Positions 1-10,768 of a stretch of 31,338 nucleotides of DNA are shown piece after piece (position 1 is the stretch's first letter; each line of letters opens with the position of its first letter). The notes under the pieces were generated by a model, which searched no databases, was not told where the DNA came from, and saw only the letters and a program-made list of their open reading frames with translations. The position numbers and the translations under genes are program-made. Origin of the DNA: Ophiosphaerella korrae (lineage: Eukaryota; Ascomycota; Dothideomycetes; Pleosporales; Phaeosphaeriaceae); NCBI GenBank assembly GCA_028456385.1, contig JALNQF010000427.1, positions 1 through 31,338 of the forward strand, given 5' to 3'.

Positions 1-4
1 TAAG

Positions 5-26
5 TACTAGGTATATATACCTAGTA
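5..26. repeat. 22-bp perfect palindrome
   Basis: Bases 5-26 equal their own reverse complement (TACTAGGTATA and its mirror). It lies in RIP-mutated AT-rich DNA, where TA-rich palindromes are common by chance, so no function is claimed. Confidence 0.6.
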
Positions 27-171
27 GCCTACTAAGCGCTAACTAAAAGTAGAAAGGTAGTTAAATGTTAGTAAGTTGTAAACTTACTAACATTAGTGCG
101 AAAATAAGAGATATAAGGGATAACTCCCTTATAGTAACGAACTTAACTAAGAAACTAACTACAATAGGGAT

Positions 172-273
172 ACGTAATAAATTTATAATTTATAATCTTA
201 GTAAATATAAAGTATAAAGCTAGACACGTAATAAATTTATAATTTATAATCTTAGTAAATACAAAGTATAAAG
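172..273 (+). repeat. 54-bp tandem duplication, about 1.9 copies
   Basis: The unit starting ACGTAATAAATTTATAATTT at 172 starts again at 226 and runs to about 273, with one T/C difference (TATAAAG against TACAAAG). It lies in the untranslated or gag-proximal part of the Copia element. Confidence 0.8.
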
Positions 274-1799
274 TAAGCTAAGAAGTATAAGTATATAGTT
301 AGTAGTAATACCTATTATTAGGATAGTATTAGCAATTTAATTATTAACTACAAGCAATATTATAAGATAGTTACAAAACATCTTCTATTATTTATAGCTT
401 ATTATAGATTACTATATAAGCTTTTACTATTACTTCTTAATCTACTAATACTCTTTAGGCTATTAGGAAGTTAACCCTAGTAAGCCTATTATATAATAGC
501 TAACTACACTCTAGTATTAGGTATTAAAACTCTTACGTAGTAGTCTAAACTCTTAGCTACTAGTTATAAAGCTTTTAAAGAAGACCTTAAATACTATAAA
601 ATATTAGCTAAGTAATACTATAGTAACTAATACGAGTATAAAAAAGAGTAGTTAAGTCTCTAGTATATTATAACGTTTATCTAATCCTTAGTCTTACTAT
701 ATCTACTACGTACGTACTACTTACTAAACTAATCTCTACGTTTATAGCTATTAAACCTAAAGTAAACTATTAGCGTAAATAAGCGTATTAAGTAAGAGCG
801 TATACGTAATAGATACTTTAAATTACTTAAGCCTATAAGAAGCCTAGTAAATTAGGATATATAGATAGCTAAGTATAACTACGCTACTACTAAGGCTAAA
901 ACGTATTAAGTAGTAGAGTTACTATAAATTAATATAATTACTTAAGACTTTTTAGTAGTTATTAAACACGTAGTACTAATTTAGTCTATAACCTTTTAAA
1001 ATAATAGAAGGCTATTACCTAGTATAAACTAGAGGGAGATAATAAAATACTACTATAAGTATATAATAGTATACTATCTCCTAAATATAGAGAGGCGCAA
1101 AGCTACTTTTATAGTAGATAATACTTTACTTTATACTACTAGTAGTAATACTACTTAAGGTAAGACTAGGAATACCTCTCTTATAGATAGCGTACTACTT
1201 AATAAATAGAGTAGACCTTGTAATTAACGTACACGTAGTAGTAATACTAACGTTAACTAAATAATAAGTTAAAGAGTTATAGGTAAATATTACCTAGCTT
1301 ATAAAAGACCTTATAAACTTAGTAATTACTACTATATTAATCTTAATAAAGTACTAGATTAGTAGACTCTAAGTAAGACTCTAAAAGAGCTTATTGATTA
1401 TAAACGTAATTATAATATAACTTTATAAGAACTAATAAGAAGATAGTTAAAGTATTAAATAAAGCCTTATATAGAACTATACGCTAAGTTACCTTAGACT
1501 ACTAAAATCTATAAAGAAGATTAACTAGAAGGCTAGTAAATATTAAGTATTAAGAGTACTTTTATTACTAAAACTACAAAGAATACCTATAATACTTACT
1601 CTTTCTAGAATTCCTTTATCCTAAACTCTAGTTTAACTTACTATATTACAAATAACCTAACTTATATATATAACTATTATCTATTAAGGCTAAATAATTA
1701 TATATAAGTAGGTAAGTTAAAGATATAAGTAAAAAGATATAGATCTCTTACTTTTATACTAAAAAACTAGTTAATAGAAAATAAACTAGTTCTATATAA

Positions 1800-4700
1800 T
1801 ATAGCTATATACCTAGATATCTTTTATAACCTAGTCTCTTTCTAGCTACTTTAGTAGAGAAGAATATAGTAGAACACTTAATCTAAGCTATTAACTCTAA
1901 ACAAGCCTAATAGATAAATAATTAGATACTTTACTAAAATCTATAGTTAATAGGTACTTAAGTATTATTTATTATACAATCTTATATACTAAGTAGCGTA
2001 CTATACCTATAAACCTTAGACTATTAGAGTACTTATACTACTATAGTACAAGAAACTTAGCTATTTAAGACTAGCTATAATTAAACACTTTATCTAGTAA
2101 GCTTAAAGAGTATATATAAAAAGAGTATCTATAGTCTAGTATAATATATATAGTAAAGCTAAGATAAAGTAGTAAATTAGCTATATACTAAGAATTAGTT
2201 ATAAAAGACTAAGAGAAAGACTCTCTATTAACTTCTACTTATATAAAGTATAAAGCGTTACTAAAGAAAAAAGCTAGATACTTATTACTAATAAGTACTT
2301 AAAACTATAGTAGGACTTCTACTTTACTACTAACTAGTTAGCTAAATTAATTATTAAGGTACTATTAAACTTAATCTTCTTTGTAAAAAATTAGTATAGT
2401 ATCTTAGTTAAAGTAATTAAAACTAATAACAAGATTATAGTAGTAAAACTAGAGGTCTAGTACTAGTTAAACTTATAAGGTATTACTATTAAACCTTTAG
2501 CTCTAGATACTTAAGCCTAGAATAGAGGAGCTAAGCGCGCTAGAAGAATTAATAAGGAGAAAGCACGTATAATATAACTTAACGTAAATTTACTATAAGA
2601 ACTTTAGCCTAAAATTATATAAGCTAGAGTCTACTTATATAATTAAATACTAAGTTACTTAAATAGCTAGAAGATACTACATAAAGTATTCTTTATAAAA
2701 GTTACTAAGAATTAAGGAATTATAGTATTAATAAGAAAGCTAAACTTAGCTTACTTAAAAGTATATAGGTATAAAACCTTTATAATAACTAATAATACGT
2801 AGCGTAGTAAATTAAGGCTATAACGTTTAGATCTAAAAGTATAGATTAGCTACCTTATAAGATACTAGTTATTAAATATCTACTAGATCTAGGTACTATC
2901 TATAGCTAAAGTAATAAGTATATAGGATATAATCTTTAATAAGTAAATAATCTTTAATAGTAAAATAGAGGATCTAATAGATAACTTTATATATTAAATA
3001 CTAGAAGAGATCACTACTTATATTAAAACAATTAAGCTCTTAGTACTAGTATATAAGCTAGAAATAGAGTCTTTCTATAAAGATAATACTAAGTTAGATA
3101 TATCTATAAATAATAAAGAAGATCTACCTAGCTACTACTATAGAAGAAAGATTATAGACTACTATCTAACTTCTCTACTATATCTACCTCTAGTAGTAAT
3201 ACTAGCCTATTTAATAACTAGAGACTAACTAGAGTTAATAGTATATAATAGATATAGCTTATCTAAAACTATACTATAGGTAGTAGCCTTTATAGCTAGT
3301 ACCTAGGTAGGTAACTTTAGAAAATACTAAAGAGAACTTATAGACAAAGCTAAGATAAAAAAGATACTTATAAGAAGACTAAAGCTTTACTATAATTAAC
3401 TCTTATTACTACCCTTATATTAAATAAATCTAGAAAGCTATCTAATAGGCGAGTTATTTAAAGAAGCTAAGTTATCTTACCTAACTAGCTATCGCTAGAT
3501 AAAATTATAGACTAAAGTACTAGCTAAACCTATCTAGCGTTCTAGCTAGTAGATACTAGACTATATATAGGTATATACGTACAAGCTTAATAAATATTAT
3601 TAATTTATTAAATGTAAAGCTTAACTTGTAGTACAAAGAGACTAGTAATAAAACGTTATAGTACAAAAGACTTACGCTATAACACTAGCTAGCTAATCCT
3701 TTTAGATACTTATAGCTATTACTACTAAATATAATCTTAAACTAAAATAGTATAATATAACTAATACCTTTATTTATATAGTAATAGACTAAGAGATCTA
3801 TATAAGAATACTAAAGAGATACTAAAAGAAGAGTATAATCTTTAGAGTCTAAAAGGCCCTATATAGTTTCTAGATCTTACTTCTCTTATAGTAGAGAGAA
3901 TTTATAGCTATACTTAAAGCTATAAGCTTTTAAATAGTACTATACAAACTATACTATATAGTTAAAGATAAAATTATAATCTTCTTCTATATAGATAATA
4001 TTATTATCGCATATAATAAGTAGAAGACTAAAGAAGTATAGTAAGTAACTAATCTTCTAAAAGAGAAGTATACTATTACTAGAGAAATAGATCTCTAATA
4101 GTTTTTTAGTATTAAAGTAATTTAAGATAGAAAGTAATATATAATTTAACTACTATAGGTAGTATATATTAATAAGATAAGTTAGCTTGTAGATAAATTA
4201 TATATCTATTACAATATACCTATAGCTACTACTAAACTTAAGGCTTACACTAGCTAGGCTACGCTATCTAAGATTAATAAATATTAACGTAAAATTAGCT
4301 TACTTCTATTTATAGCTATAACTACCTAGCTAGATATAGCTTTTATAATATTATAACTAGCTTAATTTCTTATAAACCTAAGCGCTACTTACTATAAGGC
4401 TACTAATTAAGTACTTATATACCTCTCTTATACAAGATTAAGAGTACTCTAGCTAGGTAGTAGTAACTTATTATAAGTTACTAGTAATACTTCCTTTACT
4501 AATAATACTATAGATTAAAAAAGCTCTTAAGGCTATATAATTAAACTCTTTAATAGGCTTATTATATAGAGAGTAAATATACAAGATATAGTTACTACTT
4601 CTATAACTAAAGCTAAATTGCTAGCTCTATTATAAGTAGCTAAAGAAGCTATATTTATATTAAAACTACTTAATAAACTATACGTTAAACTCCCTATAAA

Positions 4701-4960
4701 TTACGTTACTATCTAGTATAATAATACTTAAACAATCTAGCTTATTACTAAAGAACTAGCTAAGCTATAAACTAAGCTTTAGTACGTTAATATCTACAAT
4801 TATTAGCTAAGACAAGAGGTCTCTACTAGCTAAATTAAAGTAGAATACACTCTATTAATAGAGATAATAGTAGATAGCTTTATAAAAGTCTTACTAATAA
4901 ATAAATAAGAAAGCTTCTTAAATTAGCTTAGACTAGTAGAAGTAATAGAATACTAAATAA
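1800..4960 (+). pseudogene. Copia pol remnant (integrase, reverse transcriptase, RNase H)
   Basis: Conserved Copia blocks survive between stops. The integrase core begins near 2215, where the first catalytic Asp reads as Asn (RLSINFY-like). The third integrase block near 2510-2560 still reads close to ALDTQAQNRGAKRA once a TAG is read as Gln. The reverse transcriptase GLK-ALYG block is near 3850. Its catalytic YVDD box at 3988-3999 now reads Y-I-D-N, a GAT-to-AAT change expected from RIP on the other strand. The RNase H block KSSQGYIIKLF is near 4517-4554, counting one TAA as Gln, and is followed by the EVST and KVEYT motifs to about 4860. Reading frame is kept over long stretches, so damage is mostly by point transitions rather than indels. 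Confidence 0.8.
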
Positions 4961-5060
4961 TATATAAAGTACTTCTTAATAAAATCTAAGACTACTTTAA
5001 CAATCTTATACTTATTTTATAATATCTAGTTTACTAACAAGTTGCTAACCTAAAGGGGTA

Positions 5061-5475
5061 TATTAGATAAGTTGCACGATTAGATACTTAATACGCGATT
5101 AGATACGCGATTATATGTGCAATCGCTAAGCTACTAGCCCTACTATAGCTAAAAGGATTACAGCCTCGACTATTACGAACAAAGGAATTAAACAAAGAAT
5201 CTAACATACAAGGAGATAGACTACGTTAGTACGACTAATACAACAAAGAAACTAGCACCTTAATAGAAGGGGTATTAAGGATCTAGCTCGCCGCCGTCTC
5301 AAGAGACCTAGCCGAGACTGCCGCATCGTAGATACATAGATAGAGCGTAGGGCTAGAGATAGATAGTAGAATTAATCTACTTAGTTTATACCTAGTACTA
5401 TTAAGTTATAAGTAATTAATCTAAAAAAGGGCTTTTCTAAAAGCCTTAGTATCCCTCTCTAATAAAGCCCTTACA
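5061..5475 (+). repeat. Candidate 3' LTR of the Copia element
   Basis: A purine-rich stretch at 5052-5060 (AAAGGGG core) has the position and form of the polypurine tract just upstream of a Copia 3' LTR. The next bases, TATTAGATAAG, would be a RIP-mutated TG start (TGTTAGATAAG). A plausible end is the CTTACA at 5470-5475, just after AATAAAG, giving about 415 bp. The left edge is moderately supported. The right edge is a guess, because the 5' LTR is not available to compare and no target duplication can be checked. Confidence 0.4.
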
Positions 5476-5950
5476 TAGCTGTTACGAAAAAGCCTTTTTA
5501 TTAAACTGCTATAACCTCCTTTAAATCTTATATAACTACTTAGAGGTACTTTGCCTTCTTTCTTAGTTAAGCTTTCTACTATCGTATTAGCTTAGACTAT
5601 ACGCTACTTACGCTTCGCTTCTCTTAATAACTAAATTAGTAAGGTGTTATAGGGTTACTTGTTGTCGACTACAAGTAACCTATTAGGGTATTAGTAGATT
5701 AGGAGTTAATAATAAAGGCTCGTATTATAATTAAGTAATAGGCTGTAAACAATAGAAAGATGTCTTACGATATTAATGTATTGTCGCTCGTAGTTAATAA
5801 TTAAATTGCTGATGCTATCCTAACAATGCGCATTACTACTAACTATATACTTCTACTAATCTATTAATCTGTTACTTGTATCTAGTCTTGGCGACTATAG
5901 ATCAACTCTAGGGCCTACTGACGTAGCATATGCAATAACTTACAAATTAG
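5476..5950. other. AT-rich gene-free DNA between the retrotransposon and the first gene
   Basis: Base composition stays AT-rich with frequent stops, although CpA and TpG are less depleted than in the Copia body. I see no open frame or recognisable element. The only structured feature is the inverted repeat at 5653-5680. Composition turns normal at about 5950. Confidence 0.6.
5653..5680. repeat. 28-bp near-perfect inverted repeat
   Basis: GGTTACTTGT at 5653-5662 pairs perfectly with ACAAGTAACC at 5671-5680. The 8-base centre contains GTCGAC, so the whole is a palindrome apart from one T-T mismatch pair. It could be a hairpin or the remnant of a small inverted-repeat element. Confidence 0.65.
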
Positions 5951-6269
5951 ATCCTTAGATGTTAGAACCTTATCTCTCCCGGATTAGATACTTGATTTGG
6001 GAGGCGCTTTCCAGCACACTAACAGCACGCTACGCAACACCCCACTGTGTTACCCCTCTGTACCTAGATACTTTCATGTGGGTAGGCTGCGATCTTTTTT
6101 TTTCGGACAATTGGTCGTTTCGTCAAACTTATATAGCCTCTTCAGTGAGTTAATCCATTTATGTGCCTTCTGAACAAGTGCAACAGCATTCATCCAGATC
6201 ATTCTCCTAAGTCTGCCTACCTAGATTAAATTATCTTTCAATCAACCGACCATCTACTGCCACACGAAG

Positions 6270-7464
6270 ATGGCGTTCTACAGCGAAACCACCACTATCT
6301 TGCAAGAAATCACTGCCAAGGCAGAATACATGATATTTGAAGCTCAAGAAGGAGTTGGAGATATGGGGAAACAATTGGGTGAGACTACATCGAAATCCAT
6401 AGACTCGATTTTTCGGACCTTGCACTTCGAGCAGCTTCCATCCTGGATGCAAACTGACCCCTATATACTGCGCGGGTATCGCCAGCCTACGGGGGCAATC
6501 AAAGACTGACTTTTTTCACTCTGCTATCCGCACAACGAGTTCGTCAATACCTGGTCGCATTTACTGCCCGCAATGTTTTTCATCGCGTTATTGTCAGGGG
6601 TAGACTATTTAGAGCTAAAAGGTTTTAATGGCTCGCAACAGGAAATAAGCTGGAAAGATATAGCGGTGGTACAAATTTATTTCATCTGCACAGCATTATG
6701 CTTGCTTTTCTCCGTAAGTCAGCGCCTTTTGTACGAATGATTTATCAGGTAAAGGAACAAATCTGGCAGATTCAGTTTCGGGGCTGTACCATGGAGAGCG
6801 AATTTGATAGCAATGCTGATGAATAATAACAGGCAGCCTTTCATGGAATGAATTCACACTCTCTCGACATGGCATGTCGTACGCTAAAGTGGGACTATCT
6901 TGGGATCGTACTGACCATTAGCTCAACATGCATTACTTCGACTTACTTTGGCCTCTATAACAACCCGCAATTGCAAGCAATATACATATCCTTTACCATA
7001 TCATGCGGGATAACTGTATTTTGGATGGTTCTCCGCGCCGAAGCAGATGGACCTCATGCGGCAGCTTGGAGGTGAGTTAGAATGATCTTGTAATTTTCAA
7101 TCACTGCGGAAAGCTTACGAGAATAGAGCTGCAATATTCATGGCCCTAGCAGCTAGCGGTTTTGGAGCTATGATACACGCTGGATTAACTGAGGGCCCCG
7201 GCGCGCTTGATGCGTTCCCTCTGCGCAATATTCTTATAACGTGCTGTTGCTATTTAGTAGGGACATTTTTGTACGTACGTAGGATACCAGAAAAGTACTG
7301 GCCCGGGACGTTTGATCTATGGGTAAGAGGCCTATGTCCTGAAAATATACGCACAATGCTAACTCGCTAAGGGTGCAAGCCATCAGCTTTTCCACATTTT
7401 GGTAGCTATTGGGCAGATAGTATATCTCTATGGTCTAAAGGATGTCCTTCTATCACACTACTAG
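6270..7464 (+). pseudogene. PAQR / haemolysin-III family membrane protein gene with one in-frame TGA
   Basis: This family (adiponectin receptors, yeast IZH proteins) consists of seven-helix membrane proteins with a zinc-dependent hydrolase-like site. Exons 6270-6713, 6833-7071, 7127-7322 and 7372-7464 join in frame to 324 codons, with GT-AG introns of 119, 55 and 49 nt. Family hallmarks remain: GYRQPTG before the first helix, HNEFVNTWSH, the Ser/His segment SAAFH at the second exon start, the Asp in WDYLGI, and the C-terminal HQLFH (HxxxH) zinc ligands. The only defect is TGA at 6507-6509, between GAIKD and LFSLCYPHNE, in a conserved region where no intron fits. It is either a recent pseudogene, a base error, or a read-through stop (the context is UGA-CUU). 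A TATA-like TATATAG lies at 6130. Confidence 0.8.
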
Positions 7465-8587
7465 TATGTATACTAGAAGTTACTACTATATAATAAAGAT
7501 CGAGACGTAGGTCGGGCATGTAGCAACTGGTCATACATGTAATATCTGAAAAGAACGACCTGCGATTGGATAGAATCCTGTGGTGGAAAAAAAAGCTCAA
7601 GAATAACTAACAGGTACCTTGGTTATTAATTCTACACTATCGTGGAGACAAAAGTATATATAATTAAAGGAGCACCGGAGTAATATTTACCCTACTCCGT
7701 TCAGGGGACTTGATCAGGTGATCTGAAGACTCGTAAGCTCTCTCAACAATCCTGAGTGTAAAGTTCCGCTAAGGATCCTAGGTTTTATATCTCAATTACT
7801 ATAGCTATTGGAAATAAGAGTCGTAATATACCTACTATCCTATACAAAGACATTTAATTGAGACATCTTGTTTTTAAGATCTCGATTAGGTAGCATAAAT
7901 AATTGAATAGAAAAGCTTAGCAATAGAAAATTAGATATATAATACAAAAACTTAAAAGCGCAACCTGAAAATAAGCCGAGGGGCCGCCAATGATACGGTA
8001 CCTGCCTAACCTTACCTGGGCAACAAATTTGTGCTTTTATTGGGGTAGCCCTGTCGAGAACAATATGGATTGCACCCCTGTATCGAGGGCGGAAGATCGA
8101 TAACTGGGGCCCCATGGGTATTGAGATTCCAGTGTTTTCCCCTCACAACGCGCGCATGGCATTGGGCCTTTTTATTGGGCTGTGCAGTTGCGACTTCGAC
8201 AATTGGCTTGTGTTTGAATCATGGGGACTAGTTGGCCTCATTGTACAGTTTGCCCAGGCGTTCTCTATATTTCTTGGTGTGGGTTTGTGTTTCCAGCTTA
8301 CTATCAAGTCAGCACTGCACGGTTGGGGCGTCCTGGAGCCGCTCCCCTTTTGACGATGGAGGAGGCCTTCCCGGGCCCAATCTGACTAGTGCCACTCCAA
8401 ACACGCACCAACAATTGACCGTTGTCAACATGTCATGCAACAAATCTGAGTACCGCTACTTGGCCCTGTCCGAAACCTTAACTATCGTAGAAGGTGTTGC
8501 GTAGTCGTCAAACATTAGCTTTTGTTTAAAGATGGTCCCTGTCCCTAATTGTTTCAATCCACACCTCTAGCCGGGCGCATCATCATC
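7465..8587. other. Intergenic region upstream of the first sugar porter
   Basis: This holds 1.1 kb with no gene I can support. Its first half (to about 7990) is AT-rich and its second half is of normal composition. Open frames here, such as 8114-8353 on + and 7840-8115 on -, show no recognisable domain, conserved motif or gene-like exon structure. It probably contains the PAQR terminator and the sugar-porter promoter. Confidence 0.5.
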
Positions 8588-10415
8588 ATGTCGGGAACGA
8601 AGGAGACCATGACTGCACAAATCGATCGTAGTGTATCAGAGACTGGGGTCAGTAGCTATCTTGACATGCAGCACTACGGCATCTAAAATCCCTGGCAGGA
8701 ATCCAAATCTGTGGCTGCGGTACAGGTCATTTCTGGCTCTGAGGCTATTACCGAAGCCAAGCTCAAGGAGCCGCCAAAACGCTTTTCTCGCCATGCGCTC
8801 ATGCTGTATGTTTGCGCATTCGTCGGCTTCTTCTGCTCCACCTGCAATGGCTTCGATGGCTCTATGTTCAACGCTCTTCTTACTATTGATTCTTTCAAGG
8901 AGTACTACAATGTTGGCTCCACCGGAGCTTGGGCTGGGATTGTGACATCCTTCTACCAAATTGGCGGCGTCGTTGCCCTCCCATTCATTGGGCCTGCATG
9001 CGACACCTGGGGCCGCCGCTATGGCATGATGATTGGTGGCGCCATCGCTTGTGTTGGTGTCATTATCCAAGCAACCACACGTCCTGGAAGCAATCCTGTT
9101 GGACAGTTCATGGGTGGTCGTTTCTTGCTTGGTTTCGCTGTGCCTATTCTGACTACAGCCGGACCTCTGCACGTCATTGAAACAGCTCACCCCTCCCACC
9201 GCGGCGTCATTACTGGTTTATATAACACTTTCTGGTTTGTAGGCTCAATTCTCGCAGCAGGGTAAGTCAATGAACTCCTAGGGTGGAGAGAGCTAAATTA
9301 GTGTTAGTGTGGCTCGTGGCGCCTCAAATATTGGCGGCAACAGCAGTTGGATCATTCCTGTCTGGATGCAGATCCTCTTCCCTAGCCTTGTGCTTACTCT
9401 CGCTTGGTTTCTCCCTGAGTCGCCACGCTGGCTGTATACACGGGGCCGACAAGCTGAGGCGAAGAAGATTCTTGCCCAATATCACGGCGAGGGCAACGAA
9501 GATAGCGTCTGGGTCTCCATGCAGCTTCGCGAATATGAAGAGTACTTGAATATGGATGGAGGGGATAAACGCTGGTGGGACTATGGTGCGCTGTTTAAGA
9601 CCAAGTCCGCTCGCTACCGCCTTGCTTGCAACTGTACTTTTGCCGTTTTCGCTCAGTGGTCAGGCAATGGAGGCAAGCATTCTGAAAAATCGAGACTCAG
9701 CACTTGAAATCCTGACTCGTCTTAGCTGTCGATTACTTTATTGCCGGTGTTCTCGAATCTGCAGGTGTTACCGAACAAGTCAAGAAGATGAACATCAATC
9801 TCGGAAAGTCTTGCATGCAATTGGCTTTTGTAAGTTGTCTATAACCTTTGGTTATGAGTATTACTGAACTGCTATTAGGCTGTCATTGGTGCTACTTTCG
9901 TTGATAAGCTCGGTCGCCGCCCTATGATGATTGGCACCTTCTCTATTATTACATTCGTCTGGATCGCTGCTATTTCTGCCGTGGCTGTCAACTCCAAAAC
10001 CAAAACGGATGCCTCAAGTCAAGCCTTTGTGGCGATGGTATTCCTCTTCAATGCCGTTTACGCCTTCGGCATTACGCCCTTGCAGGCTTTGTTCCCTGTT
10101 GAGGTGCTCTCTTTCGAGATGCGTGCGAAGGGAATGGCATTCTCCAACTTTTCGCTTACCACCGCCATGCTGATCAACCAGTTTGCGTACCCCATCGCGC
10201 TTGAGAACATCAAGTGGAAGCTGTATATCGTCTTCGCATGTTGGTGCCCTGTCCAAGCTTTCGTCGTCTGGATGTTCATTCCTGAAACGAAGAACCGTAC
10301 ACTGGAGGAGCTTGATGATATTTTCAATGCACCCAACCCTCGAAACGCATCGCTCATCAAGAAGAAGGTTGCGGCTGATTCGCACGGAAATATTGTCGAA
10401 GTTGAGAAGATCTAA
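8588..10415 (+). CDS. MFS sugar porter (hexose/lactose-permease-like), five exons
   Basis: This is a plasma-membrane sugar importer of the Sugar_tr family, probably a sugar:H+ symporter with twelve helices. Exons 8588-8647, 8699-9261, 9308-9672, 9726-9829 and 9879-10415 give 542 aa, a normal length. Signatures in order are NGFDGSMFN in helix 1, DTWGRRYG in loop 2-3, PESPRWLYTRGR before the central loop, DKLGRRPMM in loop 8-9, and PETKNRTLEELDDIF at the C-terminus. Introns are 51, 46, 53 and 49 nt. The third begins GCAAGC and ends TTAG, a GC-AG intron needed to restore the family sequence NGAVDYFIAGV. The first (GTCAGT donor) is the least certain junction. Substrate cannot be read from the sequence; the group includes hexose and lactose/galactose permease homologues. 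Confidence 0.9.
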
Positions 10416-10768
10416 GATATTGTACTGTTTCACAACGCTCGTTTGGAAAGTTGAAGTTAGGCACATCGAGCAATATATCAACTGAGATGGTTGGGGTGAC
10501 CCACCCTTGACCACATCTGCTCATACCGCCTCAAAGATAACATCTTCGCCTATTATCACCCTCAGGATTGTGTCCTTGCAATGTGCATATGCTGTGGTAC
10601 GCTTAGCGTTCCTAATTAGTATTAGTGCTGTTTCTCCAGCAGGCAAACAACCATCCCCTCATAGCCTTGTTACTCATCCCTTTGACCTCTTTACCCATTT
10701 CCTTTCCTCAATCACTAGAACCAGTACAGTTCAAGCTTCAAATTGTCGGAGTATTACATCTAAACACC
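10416..10768. other. Intergenic region with pyrimidine-rich leader before the DUF4419 gene
   Basis: This 353-bp gap ends in a C/T-rich tract at about 10640-10720, as often found just upstream of fungal transcription or translation starts. No other gene is seen. Confidence 0.45.

Larger units (their letters stand above)
1..5475 (+). mobile_element. RIP-degraded Ty1/Copia LTR retrotransposon, 5' end outside the window
   Basis: The whole stretch is very AT-rich, dense in TpA and poor in CpA and TpG, with stops in every frame. This is the pattern left by fungal RIP (C-to-T at CpA on either strand). Reading the + strand through the stops gives the Copia order: GAG-pre-integrase and integrase (about 1800-2960), reverse transcriptase (about 3560-4150), then RNase H (about 4380-4960). 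The element therefore runs left to right, with its 3' LTR near 5061. No 5' LTR is recognisable before the window edge, so the element is partial here. It cannot code for anything. Family assignment is firm; the outer limits are not. Confidence 0.85.

Noticed and set aside
5959..6153. 64-codon open frame on + before the PAQR gene
   Set aside because: It has no recognisable motif, biased codon use or splice context, lies at the edge of RIP-affected DNA, and overlaps the likely promoter.
8114..8353. 79-codon frame with hydrophobic stretches (LGLFIGLC, VGLIVQFAQAFSIFLGVGL)
   Set aside because: It looks membrane-like, but no family was recognised and no flanking exons could be joined. It sits in the sugar-porter upstream region, so it is not called.
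8636..9199. 187-codon open frame antisense to the first sugar porter
   Set aside because: It is a shadow of a real coding exon on the other strand. Its composition mirrors the transporter and it has no domain of its own.
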